Counted from the first letter of the stretch, positions 11,292-23,047 are shown. The stretch: 64,000 nucleotides of DNA from Penicillium oxalicum (GCF_001723175.1 NC_064655.1:1116001-1180000), one strand, 5' to 3'. Numbers and translations are program-made. Notes: generated by a model from the sequence alone, not told the origin.

Positions 11292-11989
11292 ATGCTCCAA
11301 TCGCGATTGGGTGCCCGAATAGGCTGGAGCATTCCTCGTCATGAGCTGTGTGTTCCTCTTCAAGTGTCCAATCAATCGTGCCGATCATTCGTGCAGACGC
11401 CAATCCTCCCAGCAAAGCCTCTTCCACCTCGTCTCAAGATCAACGATGCCGACTTGACCGTGTCCTACCTCAAAGGCACCGGGCCTGGCGGTCAAAAGAT
11501 TGTACGTCTCTAACATTATATCCCGGGGTTGCTCAAAGAACCTATCCCAAAATTCCTCGTCCACTCAAGGGAAATGTTCAACGTTCTAGGATGGGAGTGT
11601 TTCTAACAATTTTTAAATCCTAGAACAAAACCAATTCCGCGGTCCAGATCAGCCACGCCCCTTCGGGCATCGTTGTGAAATGCCAGGCAACGCGATCACG
11701 CTCTCAGAATGAGAAGATTGCCCGCTCACTACTAGCGGATAAAGTGGAGGCGCAAGAAAAGGGTGACCAGAGCCGCGTAGCCATTAAGGCGGAGGCGGCG
11801 CGGAAGAAGAAAGCCAGCAAGTCGAAGAAGACGAGAAGAAAGTATCGAGGGTTAGAAGAGAAGGAAAGCCAAAATGGCGCAGAACACACCGGTGGCGAAA
11901 ATGAGCTTTCAGCACGAGGTACCAAGGACACGGATCCTCAAGAAAGGACTGTGAACGATGTCCCACCTGCAACGGAGTCAACAAGGTGA
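11292..11989 (+). CDS. Mitochondrial RF-1 domain (GGQ) protein, ribosome-rescue factor type
   Basis: Two exons: 11292-11501 and 11624-11989; 191 residues. The splice completes the release-factor core YLKGTGPGGQKI-NKTNSAVQISH, containing the GGQ tripeptide that triggers peptidyl-tRNA hydrolysis. It continues with GIVVKCQATRSRSQNEKIA. No codon-recognition domain is present, so it belongs with the short rescue factors (yeast Rso55, human MTRFR class) and not standard release factors. The N-terminal ~45 residues are rich in Arg/Ser with few acids, consistent with a mitochondrial presequence. The C-terminus is lysine-rich, then hydrophilic and likely disordered. An in-frame upstream ATG at 11205 would add 29 residues; 11292 is preferred because the next residues look like a presequence. 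Confidence 0.85.
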
Positions 11990-12634
11990 AGCAATTGACA
12001 AGGCCTTGATCCGCCTCCCTGAGATTTTCTGCCCAGAACATAACAGGCGCTTCAGCTGAGGATATTGGAGGGCTCTTCTCTTCCAGGTATTGCAAACCAG
12101 GACAGCGCTCAGAGTTCAGGCTGTAAGACGCTACCTAATCAAACCATTGCAACTCAGTCCAATTCTGCAGCCACCGCTCTTCGGGGCCACTGCAGGACTG
12201 TTGAATGACCAGCGCTACAGAAATTTGAAATGGAAACAAAGACCGACAAGGTCGTGACGCAGTAAGAAACATCTTCTCATCCCACAGGGGGGTGGATCGA
12301 TGCACGGAATGATCTCCCCGGCGTTGTGGCCCGTGGACACCCGCAAAGGCAGCAGGGGTGAGATTCTACACTATAAGAACCCTACCAATTGACGAATATT
12401 GAGCTTGCTTGACTGCAGACATCTGCAGCTTCTTTGTTGCTCGTTCTCGCCTTGCAGCCCGACTGAAAGGGGGAACAATGTGGCGTGGGCAATATCAAGC
12501 ACAGAAAATAAAGGATCCCGTGCGGGGATCTCCTTGTTTTTTTTTTCAAATAAAAAAGAAATTAAAGAAATTCATTACATATCAGTGCCCTGCCGTCTTG
12601 ATCGCACCTTGAAAGTAACCCGGTAGGAACACAT
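11990..12634. other. Convergent 3' region between RF-1-domain gene and CSE1
   Basis: 645 bp separating two convergent genes. Short ORFs only; an A/T-rich stretch at about 12537-12580. No gene or RNA recognised. Confidence 0.45.
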
Positions 12635-15600
12635 TTAAGAGATGTAGCTACCGAGTACTGCCTTGGCTTGGTCATCAAGACGCTCCTGCGCAAATTGCGA
12701 TACCCGACCACCCTTTTTCTTGTCAGATTCCTTCAAATAGGATCCAACCCAGGCCTTCAGGTCAGCCCCAGTTTCGGGCCAAGGATCCCTAGGCTGCATG
12801 CGAATGGTGTTGAGTGCAGTAAAGCCGACGCCGAATGACATCTCCTCAGCATCGATCTCAATGATGTCATCCTTGTGAACAACCTCGGGAGGAAGCTCGA
12901 GGAGCTTGAGGAGAGTGTTGCAAGTAAGCGCCCAGCCCTTGACGTACTTGGTAGCAAATGCTTCCGAGTTGGCCAGAGTCTTCGTCAATGAAATAACCGC
13001 AGTCTTGCGGTCGAGAGGGCGTGCCAATTTTTGTGTATCAGCCAGGACGAGTCCGAGATAGACACCCTTGAACAAACTAAAGAAGATCTCCTGTTAGCGT
13101 AGCCTAAACCACCAAGATATTGTCCATGACTTACTCTGCCTGAATCTTCTCGCAGATCTGTTGGATGGTGTCTGGACTGTATCCCTTCTCATCATGAGCG
13201 GTCACGAAGTGATAGAACCGGACGAAACGCATAGAAAGGTTCTCGGTTTTTGAGCTTTGTAGGCGCTGCAGAATGATCTGCATAATCTGGATAAAGTATG
13301 GCTCCATGACGGTACTAGAAAAATCATAAGCAAAAGTCATGACTGGACGTGAGGGCGGGCTTGCTTACGGTGGGAAAGTTGCGACCACGGACTCCAGCAA
13401 ATCGAAGCCGTATCCCTCGTTCGTTTTTGTGGACAACAACTTTTGGAAAATACCCAGAATGGGCTCAACCTGATTATGCTCGATGATGTACTGGGAGCCA
13501 CGCGGAATGATTGATGAAAGCAGGCGAACCAGAGCAGGAATATTGCCGCGAGATTCCCACATGACTGGCATTAAGATTGGAGCGATCAATTCCTGGTAGT
13601 AGCTTGGCAGATTCGCAGACGGTTGGCCTCCAGCAGAGCGGCGAAGAGTTGGAAAACGTAGGGCATGAACTCTGATGGGCAATGTCAGCAAGATGAGCGC
13701 TTTCTCCCAAATCGATGGCACTTAAAACCTTACCTTGAACGTCGTTTTGGAGAATCCCAGCGAACGGGGTGTAGAGCGCCTGTTCGAGCTTGTCGGGGTT
13801 CGCCGGGGCAGCAAATCTGAACATAAATGAGCCTCCATGGTCAAATACCGTGAGAATAGAATCTTACCGAATGAAAGCACCCAGGGCCTCAAAGTGGTAG
13901 TAGTAGAACTTAGGGTTGCTGGGGTTTGTGCGGATAATGTCTGTGATGTTGATGAAACGGGCCAACACGATATCTGTGAAGGGAACGACGCCCTCCCGAA
14001 TGACGACCAGCACCCGCATCACACACCGCATGAGGAACTCGTTCTCCTGCACCTTTTCCGGAGCCGGATTGCTTTGGATGAGCTGGAAAATGTGCTCCAA
14101 GAGTTCCTTAGACAAGGGGATGATGTTGGCAGGTGGGATGACAGGCTGATTCTGAGCATCACTCAAGAAAAGTGCCCGCTCCACGGCAATTGCAGCGTAC
14201 GTGTACACGACGTAATTTGGAGATGCGAGATGCTTGACCAAGATTGGAAGCACTTGTTGCCACTGCTCCTTGGTAATGATGCTGCGGAAATTGTAAAGGT
14301 ACTTGATCACATCCACTTTGAGGATCGGGTGAACTCCATCGTCAGCCACAAGATCCGCAGCCAGGTGTTGCTGGAAAAAGTCTGTGATGCTAACTAAGCT
14401 GTTCGTAGCTGTAACGCCATGTGTCGAAGTGGCAACGCCCTTGGCGGCAATGGCAGAGAAGAGATAGGTTGCCGTGTCCTTGGATTTCCATTGGGACGAG
14501 GGGCTCTTCGCGTATTCAGCGAGATAATGCTCAATGTACTTCAAGGTGACCTTGGTCACGGACTCCTCGAATTTCTCGGCTAGTCGTCGAAGGAAGTCTG
14601 TGGCGGCACGGCGTCTAGTCTCGCTATCAGAGCCCTCGAGATCCCGACGAATGAACTCAATCGGCTCGTCTTCAAAAAGCTCCTCATCCGACTCTCGCAG
14701 ACTGACATTGGGCAAGATAACTTTCTCGATGATCTGTCCAAGAGTCTCCTCGGCCTGGAAAGATGCCGCGTGCTCGGGCATGCTGGCGACTGAAGTCAAG
14801 AAGTGCAGAGCCCGACTGACGAGAATGTCGTATTTTGTTTCTTGACCAATGGTAGTCAAGAATCCCCATGAGCTCTGAATGAATTGTCCAACGTGAGGCC
14901 CAAAGGCATCGAGGAACTTCTGAACGTACAAAGTCAGAGCCTCGAAGATCCCAGCGCGGACATATTCCAGCGGACCGGCCTCCGTTTCGTCATCAGTGTG
15001 CAGAAGCTCGTTGTCGTACGTGAGGTATTTCAACAGGATTTGCGAAATTGCGCCAAGGTTGTCCTCAAACATGGGAGGAAGATCGTGGCACGAAAGGTCA
15101 TAGAACAATTTGATCATCAAGTTGAGCTGCGTGTAACCTTGGATGAGGTTTTCCTTGTTGCTTTTGTTTTGTTCGAGATAGGCGTCGAGACCCTGTGAGT
15201 AGATCGGCTGTAAGCAGTCTGAACATACATCAGGATAAGGTGGGAAACACCAAGCGAACATGGATCAGTCGGATTCAGTCATTACCTCGAACAATGACAG
15301 GAATGGAGTACCGAACTTTTCCAGGACATGATTGATCTCAATGTAGAGCTCATTTGACTGGAAGAGCGGTCGCCAGCGCTTGAAAATTGAGTGCGCAACT
15401 TGCAGAACACCGATGTTGACGGTTGGGTTCGAAGGTGAAAGTTTTGAGACAAGGTCCTGTTACATCGAAGACAAGAGGGTCAGCATATTTTCTCTCGAGG
15501 GACGGAATGCCCAGCTAGACACCAACATCGACAAGAGTGTTCCATCGCTCCCAGAAATCGCTGTCTGCGATCACGCTGACGGCCTCGCCTAGCTGAGTCT

Positions 15601-15967
15601 GAATGGAAGGAGGAACAGAAATCATCAAGGTGATCAGCTCGCGCTTGATCGTTTCCACTTCATTTTGAGGAAGCTTCCAATTTCCATCCTCGTTGGTCCA
15701 GTTGCGTTTGACGAAATTCTTGAAACAAAGGGCGCTGGCAAGACGAATGTTGCTGGGATAGGATTCGGATGCCGAGATCTGAAGGAGTTGCAACGAAAAT
15801 CCCGGTTTCTGTTCCTCTTGTCGCAGGGCAAGCTCGGCTGGTTGAAAATAAGAGGATTTTGATTAGACAATTTCCTTAGTAGTCTAGCAGATGGTCCAGA
15901 ACTTACCTTCCTTGTTTCGGCGCGGATCCAAGCTTGCCTCCAACAAAGCTCCAAGAGCCTCCGCCAT
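12635..15967 (-). CDS. CSE1: Importin-alpha re-exporter Cse1 (CAS), with one frameshift
   Basis: Eight exons: 15907-15967, 15527-15837, 15286-15456, 13868-15192, 13734-13816, 13369-13671, 13135-13314, 12635-13076. Apart from one missing base the product would be about 958 residues, the normal family length. It starts MAEALGALLEASLDP and runs through the Cse1/importin-beta N-terminal region, a long HEAT-repeat body (LPPMFEDNLGAISQILLKYL) and a CAS C-terminal domain. Cse1 returns importin-alpha to the cytoplasm with Ran-GTP and is essential in yeast. In exon 6 the frame breaks after LFAALLEAN (about residue 667): the next codons fit only one base back, reading PSANLPSYYQ, so a C seems missing at 13621-13624. 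The exon 2 donor is a weaker GTTGGT. The next start upstream (TSC2) is divergent. Confidence 0.9.
13615..13630 (-). other. CSE1: Frameshift in CSE1 exon 6 (apparent 1-bp deletion)
   Basis: On the minus strand GAGGCCAACCGTCTGCG reads E-A-N in the frame entering from exon 5 and P-S-A in the frame leaving it. One extra C in the CC run would join both without loss. Left as it is, the protein would hit a stop about 10 codons later. Confidence 0.8.
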
Positions 15968-17143
15968 TTTCAATGATACGTGGGGTGTCAACAACAGTGA
16001 GGGTGTGTTACCACACACAAATTTTGAGGTGGAGGTTTTCAAAAGTCGAGAGGGGATCTGTGGTCTCAAATTGAGCAGGTTGTGGGTTGTGGCTCGTGTT
16101 CAAAAAGGGCCACCACAGAACAGACGTTTTGAAAGTCAATAGTAACAATAAATAGTCAAAAGCGGCGTTGCTGAGATTATTGTACAAGCAGCCCACTACA
16201 TCAACAGACTAACCCCAATACGGCTAGATCGTCACATGTTCTGGGACATCTCAAGCAGAAGGTATTCGTTGCCTTGCTGCCTGAGGCCTCCGAAATAGAT
16301 GGCACTTGGATGGCTTTTTTCAGTGACCTTGATCTACACCAAAGCTCTTGACCGCCTTCATTATACCCCACTGTGAAGCTTTTCTAGTAGCATTTTTCTG
16401 CCTTGAGCGCAAGGCGGAGTCGTCACATCATAGGCCTCAGGTGACTTAGTTAGATTAGGATAACCTCATTTCCCAGAACCTGCTTGCTTGATGATCCGCC
16501 CTTGTGAGACTATCACAGATCCCCTCTATCAGCCCTTTACTCAAAAATCGAAGCTTCAGGCCCTTCACAGCAGAATCTTCCATTCACACGCACAGACGTT
16601 TTTTGCGCTTTCAAAAGATATTCCAAAAACCCCGCATTGAGACGGGTATTCGGAGCCTTACTTTTTGGATACGCTCAATCCCCCGAAGTTTTGGACCTTG
16701 ATGTGAATCCATCGCACAGACCTAGGTGGAGATAATTTGGATTTCAGAGACCTGGAGTTCCGTTATCAGCAGCGACCGGTACTAGCATTTTCCATGAACT
16801 GCTGTTTTAAGTGCGTACCTCATTTCCGCACAACAGCAAGCCTCTAAGGCATTCTATCTGACATGATAGCTGGTGCTGACCTCGTCATTAAAAGGAAAAT
16901 CTCTGCCAGCAGTTCGGAAGCATCTAGATCTTCTATTTGACAACTGAATGTTCTCCGACGATGCTCCACCAGCATCATAACCCAAAGCCCCTTCGTCCAA
17001 CTTTGCAGATGTCTTCGAAACTCTAGGCGTCAGACAGCCTGAATAATCTTCATCTCTTCTTTTACAAGAGTGCAACGGTGATATTCCTGTCACAACTCAG
17101 ACCAAAAAGAACTATCAATCCACGGAAGCACGAGTCGGAAGTC
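15968..17143. other. Divergent region between CSE1 and TSC2
   Basis: 1.18 kb. It should hold both promoters and perhaps a first exon of TSC2 that I could not define. The frame of TSC2 is open upstream to 17027, just after a CTCTAG that could act as a splice acceptor. Confidence 0.45.
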
Positions 17144-20100
17144 ATGCATCGTGGAAGTGTGGTGTCAAGCTCTTCGGATGCGCCAGTGAATTATAGTCCT
17201 GATTTTGATTCGTCATTACGGATTATTTCTCAAAAGCAGAATTTGAATCAGGCTATTGAGGAAGCAGAAATAGTAGCACGAAGCCTAGCATGGTTCACCC
17301 CCGAACAATCGATGGCGCTATGGGACGCGGCCGAACACTTATTCCACCACGAAACCTCCGAGGACGCCAGGAGATGTGCGGCTAAGTTGTTGGAGTCGGT
17401 CGCAGCTCGGCAGGATTTGCCTCCCCCTGCAAGACGTGTCATATTTGACGCCATCATCTCGCCAGGCGAAAATGACATGATCGCTGCCCGTGTCCAGTCG
17501 CTAATTGCACTTTCTGACCATGGCCGGAAGCTCGACTTCACCAACTCGTCTATTCTCCCTTTCATCTCGTCTTGGATTGTGCCACTATACATGACCATCA
17601 CGACAACGCGCTCGAAAGCGAAGAAAGGAAAAGCACTCAGACCTAACGAGCTTGTTCAAGATGAAGCTGCGTTGGGGGATCTTTTCCAGTTTGCTGTAGA
17701 CCTCATTACGCTTCAGCGCAGACCACCGACATCAGAGGAAATCGAGATTCTTCTGGCGGAGACGTTCGCAATCTGCAGAAAGACTAGTGTTGCTGCCGAC
17801 ATTAAGAATTCACTCGCTATCTTCGATGCAGTTATCTCATATGCCACGATACCAGATGCAAGCTTTGTTCCTCTTCTGGAAGTTCTCTGCAGCATACATG
17901 TCTCTGTCAGATCGCTTTCGGGGCCCACCTCGAGGGCTGTCCGTAGCCTAGCGAAGTCATCGAAACAGGCTGAAATGATAAGCACGCTCCATCAGTTTCT
18001 CAGAGAATCGTGCACCGACGACCATCCCCGAAACTTGAATGTTCACCGAGGGGCATTGTACGCCTTTTCAGATCTCGTACGCGCGTACGGCCAGGCTGGG
18101 CTTCCTGAAATTCCCTTTGATCAACTAGTTGATTCCCTCATGATTATTGCCAGTAAGGATGACGGCCGAGTCGATGCTGACATCCTGGATCTTTGTTTGA
18201 CTGTACTCGAGAGCGAATATGTTCGGGTTTCGCTTGCCTTTGACTGGACGCTTTTTGTCGATCTTCTGCTTCTTTGCTCAAGACGACTTCATGATGAATA
18301 CGAAGAATCGCTATCCTTACCGACCAGTCCACCTCACACCCACGCCAAGTCCACACACGACGATCCAAAGTCCCATATTCTTGCTAATGTCATCCGAATC
18401 ACTTCGATGATTGAAGCTCAGTGGGATCAGCTCACCAAGGAACAGAAGCAGCAAGCAGTTCGATTCCTAGCAAGAAATCATCAATACATTGACTCCTCTC
18501 AGTCTGAACTCATTATCAACATGACGAGAGAAGATACCCTATGCCGACCATCTGAGGATACTGGGTGGATACAGCACTGTCGCGAGATTATTGAACGTTT
18601 CATTCAGCCACGAAAGCAATCTTCAGACATCCGCATCCTGGCCTTGGATACTTTAAAAGATGCTCTTGCTGGGAATGAGCGGCTACTCTTTTCAGAGGAA
18701 AGCGGTTTGTTGGATCTATTGATCACTGACCTGGCCGGGGAGCACGATTTGCTTTTCTTGGAGTCGCTAGTTTCATTTATCGCTGAGCCTGCAGTACATA
18801 TGAATGACGATGCGATATTCAAGCGCCTAGTTGATTCAATCGCCGCGCCGATGAGAAACGACCCGGGGAAGAATGAATTGCCCGAGATTTCAACAAGCAA
18901 TGGTCCTCGCCGCACATCAACCAGTACACTCGAGCTGAGCCTCGGCAATGTCTGTGCGGTTGGTCTAGTAAAGATGATGATGCGCGCTTTGAACACCTCA
19001 GCAGCAAAATCCATTGTTCTTTTTGAAGCCCTGCTGTGCATCGCACAGTCAGCCGATCGACCTGCGGACGCTCGTTTGACCGTGCTGAAACTACTGTTCC
19101 GACTTCGTTGTGATTCGGCTGGAGCAATAACAGTGGTTTCAGCTTCAGAACATGATTTCCTCATGAATGTTTTAGGCCGAAATGTGGACGTGACCTCTCT
19201 GCTACATCAAGGCAGCGAAATTCCAACCAAGGAAGCTTCTCTACAAGACAGCTACCTTGCATCATCAGGCGGGAAGTCATTCATCAAGGATAGTCCTACA
19301 AGCGCCTTCTCCAAGTCAGGGCCTCGAGGCTCTATTTCAGCTCGCTCCGCGAAAATGACGCCGCCCGTGTGGACGTATTCCCAGACGCAGGTTCTTCCAG
19401 AAGAGCCGTCAGAGGATTCCAGCCCGTTTGTCTTTGCGCATTTGCAGTGTGGCGGAGCCTCGGCGTCCGCTGAGCCTCCACTTGCCCAAGGTGTGTTGAA
19501 GGTGAACATGTGGGTTGAATGTATAATTTCAATTCTTCAACGGGAAACAGATTGGGACGTCTACAGCTATGTTCTCACTCATCTTGGCCCTCAACTCAGC
19601 AACAGAGAATATTTCAGCAGTTCAATCCCCCAGATCAAGCTACTTCGCAGCATTCTTTGTGATCAGGTCAAGAATGAAAGTTTCCATGAGCCGCCCGCAA
19701 CCACTGGTCTGAAAAAGAGTGATGTTGCTGCATGCATTTTTGACACACTTTGCATGTTAGTCAGCTATCACGAATATTTCGCTAAAAGCGAAGAGGATGA
19801 CTTAGTTCGGGCTTTCATGCTTGGAATCGTTGGGTCATGGGGGGCAACGTCACGGGGGTGCATTCAGGCGCTTTCGCTCTGCTGTCACGAAATCCCCCTA
19901 TCAGTGACCAAGTCTTTGAATGTCATTTTGGACAAAATGTCCAAGGTGATCACTATGTCCAATATTGCGGTTCATATTCTAGAGTTTCTGGCATTGCTTG
20001 CGCGTCTGCCGGACGTTTATGTGAATCTTCGGGATGAAGAAATCCGTACTGTTTTTGGCATATGCATACGATTTCTGCAAACCTCAAGAGAACAGGAACA

Positions 20101-21679
20101 ACGCCACAAGGCATCGGAATCACCGGCAGTACGGAACCCGCAGCAAACGCCACCAAGGGCAGTGGGAAATATAAAAGACTCAGCTTCAAGCGCGACTGAC
20201 GCAAATGAGGTACCGTCGCATGATGCGATGTCGAAGTACATCATGACCCTGACATACCATGTGATGGTCTTCTGGTACTTGTCTTTGAAACTTCAAGACC
20301 GCGCAAAGCATGTCAACTGGATCACCAGCAGGCTCATCTTTCACGATGAACACGGCAAGGAAGTAGTCGAGGAACAGAGCCAGGTTTTCATTGACCTTAT
20401 GCAGCGTGTGGCTTTCTCCGACCTGGGAGAAACGATCCCCTATGAGACTTTCCCTCCAACCCCCGAAGATGGACCTGTTTCGAAGAGGTCGTGGGTTGTC
20501 GGTATGAGCATTGTCACCGTTGAGACAGCTGGAATATCTGGCTTGACACAGCTCGCAAAGCGACAGGCGTCAGGCACAACGTATTCTATGTATCAACAAC
20601 GAACCGCACCTGTTCTCCCACATCAGGCTACAACCTCTGACTCTCAAATGCGCTATGATACTTCGCATGTAGCGATTTTACCCAGTCACATCATGCTTCA
20701 ACTTGCCGCCACTGCGTTTCCCACCCCAACTGTGATGCAGCCCATTCCTGTACCTGAGGATGATATTACCAGGCGAGCTATCGCCAATTTTGATCGCACT
20801 GACATTGTTGATGGACACCGAATTGGCGTCGTTTATCTGGATCATGGCCAAAGTAAAGAGGCTGAAATCCTTGCCAATACCAATGGTTCCCCCGATTACG
20901 AATTCTTTTTGTCTGGACTCGGCACCAAAGTCTCTCTAAGAAACGCTCAGTTCAATACTCAAGGTCTTTATGCTGATACTGATGGGGAAGCAACCTATGC
21001 CTGGCGTGATCGCGTAACTGAAATTGTGTATCACGTTGCTACGATGATGCCTACAGACTTTGACCGTGATCCTCATTGCATCAACAAGAAACGCAACATT
21101 GGCAACAATTTTGTCACCATCGTTTTCAACCGATCCAATTTGCCATTCAACTTTGACACAATTCCGTCTGAGTTCAATTCCATCAATATTGTGATCACAC
21201 CTTGCAGCAGGATTGCATATGATGGCTCCGGGGCTCCAGTTGGCGAAAATGATCCAGAAAGGCTTTTCTACACCGTCAGGGTGATGAGCAAACCAGGCTA
21301 CCCCGATGTATCACCCGCTGCAACCCCTAAAGTCATATCTGGGAAAAACCTTGCGCCCTTTGTGCGGATCCTGGCTTTGAACGCATCGGTTTTCTCTCTG
21401 GTATGGAACAATAAGGGCGGCGAGCACGCATCGTCGTGGCGCACCCGGCTTCGCGAGATCAAAAAGGTTCGCGAAAGGGCCCTAGCAGCCCAAGCTCAAA
21501 GTGCAGAGGCCACGGAGGGCGCATATCCTGGCCAACGTCGGAACACTAAGCCAAACATTTTCTCCGAGGAGCTTTCGAACCGATCCGCCCGAGTGCAGAC
21601 TGACTTTGCTTCCGAGTGGAATGCCGCATCCGGCACAAACATCCTTCAAAATCTTGATTTCTCCCGGTGGAGCCGTTGA
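17144..21679 (+). CDS. TSC2: Tuberin (Tsc2) homologue, Rheb GTPase-activating protein
   Basis: One long exon of 1511 residues from the first in-frame ATG. The N-terminal half is a helical repeat region (DAPVNYSPDFDSSL, AARQDLPPPAR) matching fungal tuberin; a Ser-rich linker lies near residues 700-780. The C-terminal part is a Rap/Ran-GAP domain: VVYLDHGQSKEAEILAN, YEFFLSGLGTKVSL, then NIGNNFVTIVFNRS, where the first Asn after IG (about residue 1321) matches the asparagine thumb of human TSC2. With Tsc1 it would turn off Rheb and so limit TORC1. A short tail with coiled and basic residues follows. The start is uncertain: the frame stays open upstream to 17027, and an additional 5' exon is likely because fungal homologues usually have a longer N-terminus. 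Confidence 0.9.
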   Translation: MHRGSVVSSSSDAPVNYSPDFDSSLRIISQKQNLNQAIEEAEIVARSLAWFTPEQSMALWDAAEHLFHHETSEDARRCAAKLLESVAARQDLPPPARRVIFDAIISPGENDMIAARVQSLIALSDHGRKLDFTNSSILPFISSWIVPLYMTITTTRSKAKKGKALRPNELVQDEAALGDLFQFAVDLITLQRRPPTSEEIEILLAETFAICRKTSVAADIKNSLAIFDAVISYATIPDASFVPLLEVLCSIHVSVRSLSGPTSRAVRSLAKSSKQAEMISTLHQFLRESCTDDHPRNLNVHRGALYAFSDLVRAYGQAGLPEIPFDQLVDSLMIIASKDDGRVDADILDLCLTVLESEYVRVSLAFDWTLFVDLLLLCSRRLHDEYEESLSLPTSPPHTHAKSTHDDPKSHILANVIRITSMIEAQWDQLTKEQKQQAVRFLARNHQYIDSSQSELIINMTREDTLCRPSEDTGWIQHCREIIERFIQPRKQSSDIRILALDTLKDALAGNERLLFSEESGLLDLLITDLAGEHDLLFLESLVSFIAEPAVHMNDDAIFKRLVDSIAAPMRNDPGKNELPEISTSNGPRRTSTSTLELSLGNVCAVGLVKMMMRALNTSAAKSIVLFEALLCIAQSADRPADARLTVLKLLFRLRCDSAGAITVVSASEHDFLMNVLGRNVDVTSLLHQGSEIPTKEASLQDSYLASSGGKSFIKDSPTSAFSKSGPRGSISARSAKMTPPVWTYSQTQVLPEEPSEDSSPFVFAHLQCGGASASAEPPLAQGVLKVNMWVECIISILQRETDWDVYSYVLTHLGPQLSNREYFSSSIPQIKLLRSILCDQVKNESFHEPPATTGLKKSDVAACIFDTLCMLVSYHEYFAKSEEDDLVRAFMLGIVGSWGATSRGCIQALSLCCHEIPLSVTKSLNVILDKMSKVITMSNIAVHILEFLALLARLPDVYVNLRDEEIRTVFGICIRFLQTSREQEQRHKASESPAVRNPQQTPPRAVGNIKDSASSATDANEVPSHDAMSKYIMTLTYHVMVFWYLSLKLQDRAKHVNWITSRLIFHDEHGKEVVEEQSQVFIDLMQRVAFSDLGETIPYETFPPTPEDGPVSKRSWVVGMSIVTVETAGISGLTQLAKRQASGTTYSMYQQRTAPVLPHQATTSDSQMRYDTSHVAILPSHIMLQLAATAFPTPTVMQPIPVPEDDITRRAIANFDRTDIVDGHRIGVVYLDHGQSKEAEILANTNGSPDYEFFLSGLGTKVSLRNAQFNTQGLYADTDGEATYAWRDRVTEIVYHVATMMPTDFDRDPHCINKKRNIGNNFVTIVFNRSNLPFNFDTIPSEFNSINIVITPCSRIAYDGSGAPVGENDPERLFYTVRVMSKPGYPDVSPAATPKVISGKNLAPFVRILALNASVFSLVWNNKGGEHASSWRTRLREIKKVRERALAAQAQSAEATEGAYPGQRRNTKPNIFSEELSNRSARVQTDFASEWNAASGTNILQNLDFSRWSR

Positions 21680-22520
21680 GAGGAAATGCACACTCGAGCC
21701 CTCCAGTTTCCCCTCTCCAATGCGAGGCCAGTTAACATCGTTTTCCACGATGAGGTCTTCCTTGTTGATACACCAGTCGATTCAATCCAATGTTTGCCAA
21801 CCATTGTGGGTCTTCAATCAAGTCTTAAACCTTCGTGACACTATGTACTGTACATTGCTTTACTTTTTCGTACGGTCCGCGACATTTGTGGATACCCCTT
21901 ATGCGTCAAAAGCCTTAGCTCTGGTGGCTCTTTCTTCCCGTCTTTGTATATCAATTTCTAGTTTCTTTTAAAATGACCCTTTCAATGCCATGACATGGGC
22001 TGCTCTCACATAACAATGCGTCTTCGCCTGTTAGCTAGTCTTTGAAACACTCTTTCCTGTGAACAGAGCCGTCTCTCCATGACTACTAAGATTCTGGTGG
22101 ACTACAGTGGGGAAGCAAAGTGGCTTCATTTTAGGGGGTCAAGTTGACACAATTGGAAGCTGTGCAGAGAAGCTTTGCCTACGTTCCAGATCTAGTATTT
22201 CCATGATTTAGAAAAGACAGTCACCGGTAGAGCATTGAAATCAAATGAGGCAGTAATCAGATATGGTACAGGTGTTCGACTTTTTTTTTTTGCGAACAAG
22301 ACCAGCGCTTGAAAGATGATATTTGAAATGAATTATAACGGAGCCTCTCCTTTGTGAAGATGGTCACTAGTTTCTCCCAATCTCAAACGACATTTGACAG
22401 GGCCAAGCCGTATGCACGAACATGGCCCTGCAAGTTAGACTCAAAAATATTCAATAATCACAGAAAATCCTCCGACCGTCTATCTCCGCCCCGCACTTTT
22501 TATTGCTCAAGTGCAACGAG
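21680..22520. other. Convergent 3' region between TSC2 and PAC3-like gene
   Basis: 841 bp with no recognised gene. Includes a T-run at about 22281-22290. Presumably the two 3' untranslated regions. Confidence 0.45.
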
Positions 22521-23047
22521 CTAAATGCATTGTAGGACAAGATCAATGATTGCAAAGAAGGAATCTCGCTCTAAAGTAGCCTTGTGTAGTCCTAGGCCGA
22601 CAACAAGTAGACGTTTCTCGGCAGGCGATTTCATAGCGATCGCAGTAGCTATCTGACGCGCAAGTAGCTGACCTAACGTATCCTGTCCAGCACCATAGCC
22701 ACCCAAGATTGACGTTGCAGTCAGGCTGCTAAGCGGTAGAAGGCTGTCCTCTGTACTCTCAGTGAAAACGTGCATACCCTCAGTCCCAGGATTGCTATTC
22801 TCAAGAGGAACATGAAGCTTGCATCAATCAGAAATGAGCAAGATCGTAGCCAATTTAGATGGGGGGGCCCTTCACGTACCCAATGCGAGAGACGGCCTTC
22901 TTGAGTCACGGTGAGCATGATCTTATCACTGAAGTTGATGACCATGACTTCAGTCTTCACGCCCTCTACATGGCCAGCCACCTGTTTGGTAGAAGCTGGA
23001 AATGGAAGGTTGAGATGCTCTCCCAAGGCTTCATGAATAGATGCCAT
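22521..23047 (-). CDS. Proteasome assembly chaperone 3-like protein
   Basis: Two exons: 22880-23047 and 22521-22817; 154 residues. Exon 1 encodes FPASTKQVAGHVEGVKTEV and FSDKIMLTVTQEGRLSHW; exon 2 continues LHVPLENSNPGTEG, an ILGGYGAGQDTLGQLLARQI block and VVGLGLHKATLERDSFFAII. The pattern is that of fungal PAC3/Poc3 proteins, which pair with PAC4 to guide alpha-ring formation of the 20S proteasome. Start at 23047 lies just after a run of A's; a possible 5' intron with donor GTAAGT at about 23112 may sit in the leader. DHR1 is divergent, 228 bp away, so a shared promoter is likely. Confidence 0.78.
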
